Below the pieces are notes generated by a model. The model saw only the letters and a list, made by a program, of their open reading frames with translations. It searched no databases and was not told where the DNA came from. The translations under genes and the position numbers were made by a program. A stretch of 64,000 nucleotides of DNA from contig NC_081409.1 in the NCBI RefSeq assembly GCF_030272615.1, positions 880,001,220-880,065,219 on the forward strand, in the 5' to 3' direction. Position 1 is the stretch's first letter. Every line of letters starts with the position of its first letter. Origin of the DNA: Cryptomeria japonica (Eukaryota; Streptophyta; Pinopsida; Cupressales; Cupressaceae). Of this stretch, positions 13,250 through 23,062 are shown one piece after another.

Positions 13250-13945
13250 TCAAAAACTACTCACGGTTGACTCACACTGTTTAAACAAGCAAAAGACCTG
13301 GATCGCAGTAAGACACAGGACAATGGGTGCTCCGAGGCCTCCAACCACCAGCCATAGTTTTGAACCATAAGCGTTACAGAATTCATTCCAAAGGCTTCTA
13401 AGAAGAATAGAGCGCTGTGTTTTATAGCAGCTGCTCAGTTTTTCCCTTGTTGCTTTGATGGATTTGCACGTTAGTTGGGAAATTGTGAGGTTGGAGACGC
13501 TCAATAGTTGGGTGACTCGTTTGCTATGCCAAAGATTACCAATAACGACGCCCTTCTTTCTCATCACGTCCACCCCCTTATCTGTTTGGCACAGCTCATA
13601 CATGAACTAACCATCACCACCGTCGTCATCATGTAATCGACAAGGTGATTTCTGTAAAATTCAAGGATGAAACAAGCATCCCCAGCCACCATCCAAAGCA
13701 GAACCTCACCCTTGAATGGCGTTCCCTACTCCTAATCTTATCAATCACTTGCCCGAACTTAAATTGGGAATTATCAGTTGCCTTCTGAATTCTGAAAACC
13801 TCTCTACGTGCTGCATCGCCTTTGAATGTTTCCATTTCTCTGAGCTCCTCCTTTCCGAAACGGTAAGGGCCGATCGAAACAATCCGAGGCACATAAGCAT
13901 ATTCGCATTCTTTTAACTACAAGACCAGATTAAATTTTAGTCACA
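13250..13945 (-). pseudogene. DUF247 (UPF0481) protein with central deletion, copy 2
   Basis: Reading down the minus strand, the N-terminal family signature PRIVSIGPYRFGKEELREME (about 13890-13831) is followed by FKGDAARREVFRIQKA and an out-of-family tail to about 13629. The C-terminal part then follows in another frame: YELCQTDKGVDVMRKKGVV, GNLWHSK, SLWNEFCNAYGSKLW and a hydrophobic anchor (VVGGLGAPIVLCLTAIQVF, about 13350-13285). About 250 residues of the middle domain, part of which survives in copy 1, are missing. Frame change and deletion make this a pseudogene. The two copies carry complementary losses. Confidence 0.8.
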
Positions 13946-14560
13946 ATTGTTCGACCTCATTTGGTTGGAGAGATTTTTTTGAATGCTATACAACACCTAT
14001 TTCGCCGACATGGAGTTTTCAATTAGATTGAAATGTACAAAGAATAAGTTAATGGAGGGAGAATAATTTAGCAGGAGGAGAATATATTGGATGAGCTCTA
14101 TTTCATTCTAAAAATAGAAGAGAGCTCAGAACTTAATATGATGATGAATAAATTAGTGGAAGAAGAATATAGGAATGGAATGAGGATAAGGATAAAAACT
14201 CCAATCATAAAGAATAAAATTTGCGAAGAGAATATATTAAATAAATGAATTAAGAATTAATTAATAAATTTTATTAAAAGATTTAAATTTATTATATATT
14301 TTCATTTCTGAAATCAAATTTAGCAAAGATTTAATATAATATTAAATTTATTAAGTTTTTCATTCATTATATAAAATATCACATAAACAAAATGATTACA
14401 TAAAAAAGTGTTATTTTTTAAATATTAAATTCAAAATTACTCTCTATCAACAAAAATATAATAAATTGCATTTACAAATACATATAACAAATTACATTTA
14501 CTAATAAATTGAAATTCTATAGATAATATTTTTTGTACAACATAAGTCAATTATTAAATA

Positions 14561-15872
14561 TGTAAAAATAAATGAATGTTAACATTTTGACGGCCATTGT
14601 AAAAAATTCCTTCAATAGTTAGACCAACTGGAGAATGTCAAACAAAACCCACTCAATAACACGCTGAAATGCTAACCAAATGCCATAGCTAAAAAGATAG
14701 CCTAACCCAAGAACGGTGATCTTAAGAATAGAGCTGAATTCAACTCTCCTGCGAGACTTTATGCTCACTATTGAGACCAACCTAACCATCTGAACCAGTT
14801 CTCCATTTCATCATTAAAACCCAACGAACATTACAAAAATATCTTTATAACCATGACAATAGAGATGTGTAAAACGAAACAACACACTAAAACCATGTGA
14901 ATAACATGTGCATGATAGCCAAATCCTTCACTCTTAACACAATCTTTAATCCCACCTTCGAAACCTTGCACAAGAATGAAATCTGATGCTTCTTTGCATG
15001 AAGTCTTGCATTGAAGCGATGTATAAATGAATCTACCAAGAATGCCAAGTGACTCTTTTAATTGCCACCACAACATAACTTCCCATGATAACATGCCACC
15101 TAGAAGACATGTCTTTGGATGAAATCTTTAAAGTGAATTAAGCATTAACCTCCCTCCATACATATAAAATATATATCCACGTGAGTGGCTCAACATGAAA
15201 CAAAATTACGTACCTCGCTAGCAAAATTATAAAAAATCTTTATATACATGCCTCTTGAAATAGTCGATACTAAAATTAGCGAGTTCATCCACATGACTAT
15301 TTTTCCTCTTAAGGTATGTTGGCTGGATAATTCTTCAAAATTATTATTAGATCCGGCCATGCTGGAACTGTTGCAGAGGGCTCTTCCTTAACCAGTTATT
15401 AAACCTTCTCTTTTCTGCCAATCAAAAGTTAACTTTGGCTCCTCTTATTTTTTACTGTGAATATTTTGAAACAAATGTGCTCACTAGATAACTAAGCGGA
15501 AATTTGTCCCTTTCTTATTGGACTTGCAGATTACTAGCAGAGTAATTTTCCTTTTTCGAGTGGAGAGAACACACCATTACCTAGATGCATAGCAGATATG
15601 TTTGGGAAGACTAGTAGTGACAAGGGTCCCGCAATTCACAAATCCCACTTTCCCCTAACGAGAATGGTGTGCTTGGTTTTCGAACAATCTTGACTCAATA
15701 CAGAGGATTTTTGATTTTCGGTTTAAAACAAGAATAAGATATGAAACTAGGCGATTCAAGAAGCCCTTGACATATATCTCGCAAGTTCCTCGACATTAAA
15801 AAGAGTAGCGTCAATTCAGAGAAAGCCCACCTAACACAATGTTTTATTATATACATTAAATTTCATAAAAAA
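14561..15872. other. Intergenic, nothing recognised
   Basis: Mixed-composition sequence. A minus-strand open frame at 14831-15094 has no recognisable motif and no supporting context. No repeat relationship to the rest of the window was noticed. Confidence 0.5.
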
Positions 15873-16277
15873 TTGGGCAATGGGGATGAAAGCTACTTTT
15901 GGGTTACGTGGACAAGTAATTTACTGAATTGCATAGTTGGATGGATGGGTTATACATTAGGACGACACCATGCAGATGTGGTTGCATGTAGTTTCCACAA
16001 TTTACACTTCTTTCAGCGCTTACAGGTAAAAGTTTCCTTCTCAGTCAATGTACAGACAATATCTTTTGTGCTTGCTTTCTAATAGTATTTATGCAATCTG
16101 CTTGACCTTAAAAATAGTCACTAATAGTATTTATTGTGTTAGGATTACCAGTGTGTTCTTAAACAATTGAGCATGATTGAGAATGGAGGATTGAATAATG
16201 GATTAGCTTTGCACGAGAGTTTGCTTGGAGCGGATTCGTTATGTCTTGACCTCATCTCTAAGTTGTTCACTAGATAA
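15873..16277 (+). CDS. Possible two 3'-terminal exons of an unidentified gene
   Basis: An open frame ending GRHHADVVACSFHNLHFFQR-LQ stops at a good donor, CAG|GTAAAA (16025/16026). After a 117-base intron ending TTAG (16141-16142) the frame continues in phase 0 with DYQCVLKQLSMIENGGLNNG and closes at TAA 16275-16277 after LCLDLISKLFTR. Composition is balanced and gene-like, unlike the surrounding AT-rich DNA. I do not recognise the family. The upstream exon boundary is uncertain; an acceptor could lie near 15917. No further exons were found upstream, so this is a truncated gene fragment or the tail of a gene with very long introns. Confidence 0.35.
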
Positions 16278-16278
16278 G

Positions 16279-16330
16279 ATTATATATCTATGTATGTGTA
16301 TGTGTATGTGTATCTATTTATGTATGTAAA
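16279..16330. repeat. GTATGT-type microsatellite
   Basis: Imperfect run of TATGTATGTGTATGTGTA units directly after the possible terminal exon. Confidence 0.7.
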
Positions 16331-18089
16331 TAATTCATAGCGATGTGTATGTCATTGTCAAGAAATATATGAACAAAGAACAAGTGTAGAGGTGATCAAA
16401 CACAAAATTGTAATATTTTTTCAGCCAAGCTATATGCAGTCAGTGAGATAATAACTTCTACTAATCAATGAAGACAAGATTGCAATTCATCCATAGCTTT
16501 CTTAGATTTTATAAACAAACCTCCAACAAAATTGTCTTACCATGTATGGCAGGAACTAATATGATGCAATGTAACACTTGTTTAATAAAGATCACATTGG
16601 ATCTAAATTTCTATTTACTTTATAATTTTGTTCTTTTTTCTTTCGTTGAGAATCAATGATAAGTTGAGTCTTTTTTATTTTTCAAAGTATTTATTTCCAA
16701 CTGTAAATTTGTTTTGAAGTCTAAAAGAAATGTGAGAGTCCAAACTTCATTAATTTTTGATAGTCTAAAGTTTTAGAAAGAATTCCAACTAGGTGAACTT
16801 CATGGTTCCTCACTAAACACTTCATTTAAGAGATGTCTATATTTCTCCTAGAAGCCCTAGATCAAAATTTAAAAGTCATGGGTTGATGGGTGGAGGATTT
16901 AGTATGGTCAATCAAATCATCCTCTTCAATAGGTGGAGATTTTAGTCTTTACCAAATTTTCATCCATGAAGAGGAGCACCTATTTTTCTAATTGTATGCA
17001 TGCAAATGAAATAACATTAAACTAACATAAATTCTGACACATGCAAAATTTTGATTGAGCCTGTACAAATTTGTTCTCTCTATGATGCGGGTGCTCAATT
17101 TGCTAGCACAAAATCACCATTCCTTGAATATGAAATGCATGCTTCATGAATGATGAGATATGAGTTTGAATTATAGTTCAGAGTAGAATATAATGAGTTG
17201 CCAAGATTAAATCTTGAACCTCAAACTTAATCCACGATTCAGGGGATTGATGAGAAGATGTGACATGCATAGAAGAGTTGCACATTATTGTAATTCATAA
17301 TTAAAAATAATTAACTCAATGTGAATTGGGATTTAATGGATTAGATTGATTAGTCAATTTCCTACATGGAGGAGCTAACTAAATGCATGAGAGAATCAAG
17401 AGGAGTTGACTATTGCATGAAATCATCAACTAATTGCAAGGATGAGTGAAATCGGTTTGATTGATGAGTGAGACTAGGAGTGAGTGTAAGTGAAGTAACT
17501 AGACTATAATCAATTAGACAAGGTAGAATTAATCAATTTAATAATTAATTAATTGAATTGTTTGTATATCAAGTGTAAATTAGTAGTAAATTAATTTATT
17601 AATAGTTAATTAATAAATTAATTAAATAAATAATAGTAACTAAATTTAATTAAATAACTTAAATAATTGAATAATAGTAACCAAATTTAAATAACTTAAA
17701 GACTATCTCATTAAATTATTAGGTATTAGGTAATAATGTGTACCCTAGATGATAAGGTGATGACATGAGTGTACTAAGTGATGGATGGATAAATTAAATG
17801 ATGATTAAATGAAATCAAAACCTTGGAGACATGACAATTAAATGATAAAGTCTTAGGATATGTATGAATGAATTAGGTGACCATTGGACAAAAGAGATGA
17901 TTAGTGGATAAGGTCTTAGTGGATGGATAAATGAGTGAATTAGTCAATTAGGTGAAAATGAAATTATTGGGGTGTCTAAATTCTACCCCTCTTTGAGACA
18001 AAATTTGAAGTAACACTATTTGAAAGAAAAAAAAATAGCAAGGCTGAGATAGATGGGACATGAAGAAAAAGCAGCCAGACACAAATCTA
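16331..18089. other. AT-rich intergenic, nothing recognised
   Basis: Short ORFs only (for example 16468-16659). 17280-17960 is dominated by AATTAATTAA-like strings and GATGA/GTGA words. No domain, RNA gene or long repeat seen. Confidence 0.5.
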
Positions 18090-18760
18090 GAGAATCTACC
18101 ACATATTACTACATCAAGATCATAGAGCCTAAGATTGAGAAGATAGTATGTAGATTAGGAATCCTCAAATGATTCTCGAATGAGATACACTATGATTCTT
18201 ACCAATTCCTACTTCTTGTGGAATCCTATCTTTAACACTCTTTACAGGATATCGAGTCAAAATATACACTACATACATGCATTCTTCTACACAATATTTA
18301 CTAGGAAAGTGCTTTGATTTCAAGATTCTCCTAACTTATACACATGATTTTTTTATTCGTCCTTCCTATAAAGTCATGTTATTATGGTTTGTATCTTGTA
18401 CTAAACTAGTTATTAATTCCTTGATATCTATAAAATGATCTAAGTGTTCGTTTGAGTTGTATTATCTAGTCTAAGTTGAGTAGCTTGATATATAAGTTTT
18501 TTTTGTATTTCTAGAAAATACTTGGATATTTTGAATGCTTTAGATTTCTTCTTGAGAAAATAATTCAACATTTTCCTCTGGAAATCATTAATGAGAGTTA
18601 GAAAATAAACACTTCCTCCTAATGATGGAGTTTGCATTAATTAGTGTAAAGAACATCTAATGTAATCCAAAAAATATATGTTATTTATCAAAATATGGAT
18701 CTTACATAAACTATCTAGCTCTTCAATTAGTGGTAATCCACCTAGCATCTACCTCTAAAT
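18090..18760 (-). pseudogene. Ty1/copia pol fragment: GAG-pre-integrase and integrase core
   Basis: Minus strand, from 18745 downward. GGLPLIEELDSLC is the GAG-pre-integrase signature. MQTPSLGGSVYFLTLINDF and YFLKKKSKAFKIFKYF-like sequence form the integrase core with the first Asp region. QLRLDN is the second catalytic Asp region. A corrupted PxTPQQNGVAExKNR block follows near 18370, then LKSKHFPSKYCVEE and PVKSVKDRIPQEVGIGKN, which match the post-core MLKSKxLPxxFWAEA...PTKSVxxxTPxEAW segments. Several stops and frame changes are present. RT, RNase H and LTRs are absent. Copia assignment is secure from motif order. Confidence 0.8.
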
Positions 18761-19348
18761 AAATTAATACAAAACTATTAACATTTTTCAAATAAATATT
18801 TTAAGATATCTACAAATTCTAAGAAGGATCTCCTCGTAGTCTTTGTGTCCATCCTTCACTACTATACTTGTGAGTTTTGACTTTTCACGTTAGTGAAGTG
18901 CATTCAAATTATAGATGACGTTCTTGTTTGTGACCTCACCTTACACAAACTAAGTGAAAAAATTAATATTAAAATAAATTAACTTCTTATTTTTAATTAA
19001 TAAATATTTTTGATTGAGAGTTATGAACTTGTGATATCGCAAATGAGGAATGTCATCCCAAAATAAACTTTCAACATTAAAACATCAGTATGATTTGAAT
19101 GTTGATAATAAGAACTACAACACCACAACTTAACCTTCACACTATACCAATATTGAATGATATTAAACTATTAATTTTTTTAAAACAAATATTTTTGAAA
19201 TATCTAAGATTCTAATATTCTGAACTTGAAAGAAATGCAATGAAAAAAAGCACATCAATATTATATTAAATAGATAGAACATACAATCACTACTGGAATT
19301 TGAGGAGAGTGGGAAAGGCAGGGACCATCATATTCTAGCCAGGGGACA
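18761..19348. other. Intergenic, downstream of the PPO pseudogene
   Basis: AT-rich; nothing recognised before the PPO stop codon region. Confidence 0.5.
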
Positions 19349-19825
19349 TTACTTGGGAAGATACTCAATATTTATGGAAGCAAACGTAATGGGAGTGTTA
19401 AGCGAATCATTGGACGCATTTGGGACGAGCGTAATGAGTATTTCATCGTCTTCATCGATTCCCAAATCTTCCAACAAGCGTAATGAGTATTTCATCGTCT
19501 TCGTCTATTCCCAAATCTTCCAACGTCTCAGAAATGCCAATCTTGAAACATTGCTTAGAAGTCATTGATTTCATAGATTTCCCTTCCCTGATGTCGTGCC
19601 CTAAACTCGTAAATGAGCCCGCATGATGAGGGCTGTTAAAGGGAATGCTGGAGTTGGCTACGGGAAAATTTATGAATATATCGAAGCCTGAAAATCCACT
19701 TCTTGAATTGTAAGAAACTCCACCTGCTGTTTCCTTAGATTCTTGTTCGGCCTCTCAACCGGAACGCTCAAGGGAGACACCAGCTTCTTGGGCTTCTCAT
19801 CGATGACAAGCTTTTTAAAGGAGGA
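19349..19825 (-). pseudogene. PPO: Polyphenol oxidase pseudogene, 3' part (KFDV domain)
   Basis: The minus strand encodes the C-terminal PPO1_KFDV domain. It starts FKKLVIDEKPKKL next to the retrotransposon at 19825. Then come PVERPNKNLRKQQVEFLTIQ, a frame change, a degraded SFTSLGHD-like segment (cf. AGSFVNxPH), KQCFKIGISETLEDLGIDED, and the end LVPNASNDSLNTPITFASIN-IEYLPK with stop TAA at 19351-19349. The stretch encoding LEDLGIDEDDEILITLV is present twice in tandem (19430-19478 and 19479-19527). The period is 49 bases, so the duplication itself shifts the frame. This is the continuation of the gene at 23063-25414; the sequence between is a 3.2-kb retrotransposon. Confidence 0.85.
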
Positions 19826-20616
19826 TGTTTTATGGTTATTTTTAACCATTAATTGTTATGAAAGCCTAAACAAAGAGGCTAAAATGAGTAAAAATAAGGT
19901 TTTACGAATATTGGAAGGGTTAATTGGTTGATAGGGATTTATTTCATTAAATATGGTGGTTAACCTCATTATGGAAAATGTTTATGTATAAAATGGGGGT
20001 GAGAATTGGAGAGAGGAAGTAGTCTTTCCTTGGGGAATTCTTTTGTGTACTCTTATTGAAGAGTTTTTGTAAAAGGAGCTCAGTGATCTCTTGTGAGAAA
20101 ATGGAGAGATAAAAGCTTAGTGAGTCTAAGAGATTTTGTATGACTTCTAAGTCATTTGTAAAGGCTTGATGCCTATATACTCTTGTTGAGAGTGAGAGTT
20201 GCAGTTTCATTGCTTAGCATTGTGAATGTGACAGAAGGATTAGGCAGGATGCTCGAAAGTTCTTGTCAGGACAGTGTGGAAGCGAGAAGAGCCTGATGTG
20301 AAACAATCTTCCTTGAAGCAAATTGTAACTTAGGGGAAGACCATGGTGATGTAAGAACATTTGCATCATAATAATGGCATTGATCATGCATGTTTGCGGA
20401 TCCAAAGACGTAGCCAGAGTCCGGTGAACTCTGCTATCAAATATTTTCTCTCTCTTTTCCTTGTGCATGTTCTTATCAGCTTCTTTGATTTCCTGCATAT
20501 TATGTGTTTATTTGCTCAATTCACAAGCAACGTTAGTTATGATCTTAAATTAAATCTGTATTCTGGTGAATCTAACAATTATTAAGTGATTCATATAATA
20601 AGGAATTTATAGATCA
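19826..20616 (+). repeat. Left (5') LTR of the GAG-only element
   Basis: Begins TGTTTTATGGTTATTTTTAA and ends near GATCA, just before the PBS. A TATA box (TATAAAATGG, near 19987) lies about 160 bases in and is conserved in the right LTR near 22434. Minus-strand ORFs seen in both LTRs are by-products of the repeat. Confidence 0.85.
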
Positions 20617-20620
20617 AGTT

Positions 20621-20632
20621 TGGTATTAGAGC
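20621..20632 (+). other. Primer-binding site (initiator tRNA-Met type)
   Basis: TGGTATTAGAGC differs by one base from the TGGTATCAGAGC primer-binding site complementary to initiator tRNA-Met, and lies 4 bases after the LTR end. C to T at the mismatch. Confidence 0.8.
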
Positions 20633-20692
20633 TAGTCCAACAAGTTGCACGTTTTGGGATACCTGGAGCAAATTCAAGCAAAGTGAGGAGAG

Positions 20693-21718
20693 ATGTCTTC
20701 AAATAAGGAAAATCAGTTTCCTTTTGCCTTCGATGCAGAATTTTTTAAGGCCTCCATGGTGATGAAAGCCAAGGTTGATGAGATGTATGAGGAATGGAAA
20801 TCTGGAAAAGAAGGCTTGTCGAAGAAACTAGAAGATATAGACTTAGTGAAATCTCCTCATTCTTCTCATTGTCTTCTTTTCTCTCTTGGTGATTCTCAGG
20901 AACAATCTCAATGTGTTGGATTGAGGTTGTTAACCAAGATGGGATACAAAGGAAAGGGCCTTGAAATTTATGGACAAGGTATGGTTGAACTTGTGAAAGT
21001 GGAAGCTAGACCTTGCTATGCAGGATTGGGGTATGGTGAAGGAGAATGCTCCAAGGCAGTGGATGCAAATAATTCTCCAAAAGAAGAACCATCTCAAGAA
21101 CAATATGAGAGAAGAAATGGCACATCACCTTCAGGCGGTGGTGACACATGCAAGATGTTTAAGCGAAGAACGAACACAGGCTCTTCTCAGCATGCATGCA
21201 CCAAGGGTGACCATCAAAGGTATAACAAGCTTGATTACTCCAATGTTCCTTTTGATTATAAGAAGGTTGACAACATAGAAAGTTTGTGGTTTGGAAAACC
21301 GTGCACATTTTGTGGGTTGAATAACCATAGTGTTTCAAAGTGTTGGAAAAGAATGGCTTTGTACAGGAAAGTCAAGTTGAACAGGAAAGGGACACAACAT
21401 AAATACCCATCTCCAAACCAGAGGAAATAGAAGAACAAGAAAGGCTGGAATTTGAAAACACCTCACGCTTATTGCAACAAAGGTAGACATCAAGAAGCTA
21501 AATGTTGGAAGCTTCATCCAGAGCTTCATCCCAAGAAGGACAAACGGAAGATTGCTGTTGATTCTTTGCTGGTGAACACAAGAAAAATGAAGATGCTCAT
21601 GTATGTGAGAAACACCTCTTTGCTCATGTTTGCAAAGGTGGAAAAAGAAGGTGATCTGAAGCATGAAATTGAAGTAGTTTCTTGTAAGCCCAACTATAAT
21701 ATGTTTCAGGGATCATAA
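20693..21718 (+). pseudogene. Gag-like protein with G-patch and two zinc knuckles, split by one TAG
   Basis: One reading frame of 341 sense codons interrupted only by TAG at 21428-21430. Residues 1-60 are charged. Residues 76-116 form a G-patch-like module (LLTKMGYKGKGLEIYGQGM, then ARPCYAGLGYG), a Gly-rich RNA-binding fold. Residues 204-217 are a perfect CX2CX4HX4C zinc knuckle (CTFCGLNNHSVSKC). After the stop comes a second knuckle, HAYCNKGRHQEAKCWKLHPE, whose first Cys is His. ATG at 20693 is 61 bases after the PBS. A canonical Retrotrans_gag domain is not visible. The gene may be dead, or the stop may be read through; the sequence alone cannot decide. Confidence 0.7.
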
Positions 21719-22002
21719 ACACCGCAACATGAGAATTTGTAGCTGGGATAATGAATGCAAAAGGATGTGGGAAAATGCATATGGGTAGCAAAATGATTGC
21801 AGTTTTCATAATTGTTGTACAACTTTTTGTTGAAGCAGGTGCACAAACAGGGTGGACAAATACTGGACATGTGGGAAGGTGGTTTTCTCACTTTGTGTCT
21901 GATTAAGAACCTTTTGGAGGTCCAAAAGTTTCTTAGTGGGGAAGAATGATCCAGATGGCCCCATGTGGCACCTCGGTGGGATGAGCAGTTTTAACAAAAA
22001 AT

Positions 22003-22071
22003 GTTACAAGTTTTGAACCCATAACCTCCGCTTCTAATTTGAGTTGCTCACCATTAGACCACGTGCTTACC
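22003..22071 (-). repeat. tRNA-like sequence (SINE-type) 1
   Basis: Reading the minus strand, GTAAGCACGTGGTCTAATGG resembles a tRNA 5' half with a pol III A box, and TATGGGTTCAAAACTTG carries a B-box-like GGTTCAAAACT. No full cloverleaf was confirmed. It lies in the non-coding 3' part of the GAG-only element. Confidence 0.4.
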
Positions 22072-22132
22072 TTTGTCTATTATTAGCCACAACTTATTGT
22101 TAACCTTCAAGAATTCAGTGGTGGTTATGAAA

Positions 22133-22215
22133 ATGTGGCCGGTGGGAGACTTGAACCCAATCTTCCAACTACCAAAATAGCATGCCACTAGAGCGCAGTT
22201 TGAGAGACTTAACCA
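22133..22215 (-). repeat. tRNA-like sequence (SINE-type) 2
   Basis: The minus strand contains GCGCTCTAGTGGCATGC (A-box-like) and, 40 bases on, GGGTTCAAGTCTCCCACC, a good B box (GGTTCAAGTCT). Same orientation as the tRNA-like segment at 22003-22071, about 60 bases apart. Confidence 0.45.
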
Positions 22216-22273
22216 TATATATGGGCAACACTATATTTAAACCCTATTTAGGCTCGAGTTATTAACAAGAAAC

Positions 22274-23062
22274 TCTTTTATGGTTATTTTTAACCATTAA
22301 TTGTTATAAAATCCTAAACAAAGAAGCTAAAATGAGTAAAAAAGAGGTTATATGAATATTGGAAAGGTTAATTGGTTGATAGGGAGTTATTTCGTTAAAT
22401 ATGATGGTTAACACCGTTATGGAAAAATTTTATGTATAAAATGGGGGTGAGAATTTGAGAGAGGAAGTAGTCGTTCCTTGGGGAATTCTCTTGTGTAGTC
22501 TTATTGAAGAGTTTTTGTAAAAGGAGCTAAGTGGTCTCTTGTGAGAAAAAGGAGAGATAAAAAACTAGTGAGTCTAAGAGATTTTGTACAACTTCTAAGT
22601 CATTTGTAAAGGCTTGATGCCTATGTACTCTTGTTGAGAGTGAGAGTTGCAGTTTCATTACTTAGGATTGTGAATGTGATAGAAGGACTAGGCAGGATGC
22701 TAGAAAGTTCTTGTCAGGATAGTGTGGAAGCGGGAAGAGCCTGATGTGAAACAATATTCCTTGAAGCAAATTGTAACTCAGGGGAAGCCCATGGTGATGT
22801 AAGAACATTTGCATCATAATAATGGCATTTATCATGCATGCTTGCGGATCTAGAGACGTAGCTAGAGTCTGGTGAACTCTGTTATCAAATCTTTTCTCTC
22901 TCTTTTCCTTGTGCATGTTCTTATTAGTTTATTTGCTTTCTTGCATATTACGTGTTTATTTTCTCAATTCACAAGCAACGTTAGTTATGATCTTAAATTA
23001 AATCTGTATTTTGGTGAATCTAACAATTGTTAAGAAATTCATAATAAGGAGTTTACAAGTCA
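22274..23062 (+). repeat. Right (3') LTR of the GAG-only element
   Basis: Aligns end to end with 19826-20616 with scattered substitutions and small indels. Terminal TG is changed to TC. Ends near AAGTCA; the PPO exon resumes immediately after. Confidence 0.85.

Larger units (their letters stand above)
10665..14560. repeat. Arm 2 of the local segmental duplication
   Basis: Counterpart of 3085-5960: LINE fragment and tail (10665-11838), inserted 1.27-kb repeat (11839-13108), DUF247 remnant (13250-13945) and shared AT-rich flank (to about 14560). See arm 1 for the matching blocks. Confidence 0.7.
19826..23062 (+). mobile_element. GAG-only (TR-GAG-like) LTR retrotransposon inserted in PPO
   Basis: Two direct LTRs of about 790 bases (19826-20616 and 22274-23062) flank 1.66 kb of internal DNA. 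A primer-binding site, TGGTATTAGAGC, lies 4 bases after the left LTR, so the element reads on the plus strand. There is a single gag-like ORF and no protease, RT, RNase H or integrase, which fits the non-autonomous TR-GAG class known in plants. No clear polypurine tract precedes the right LTR, and the right LTR starts TC instead of TG. Target duplication is unclear (GAGGA on the left, GAGAG near the right end). It splits a polyphenol oxidase gene that runs on the opposite strand. Confidence 0.85.

Noticed and set aside
20214-20498. Minus-strand ORF also present at 22662-22916
   Set aside because: It recurs only because both lie in the LTRs of the GAG-only element; no motif, and antisense to the element promoter.
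22003-22071. Functional tRNA gene
   Set aside because: B box is imperfect, no convincing cloverleaf or terminator; better viewed as SINE-like relic.
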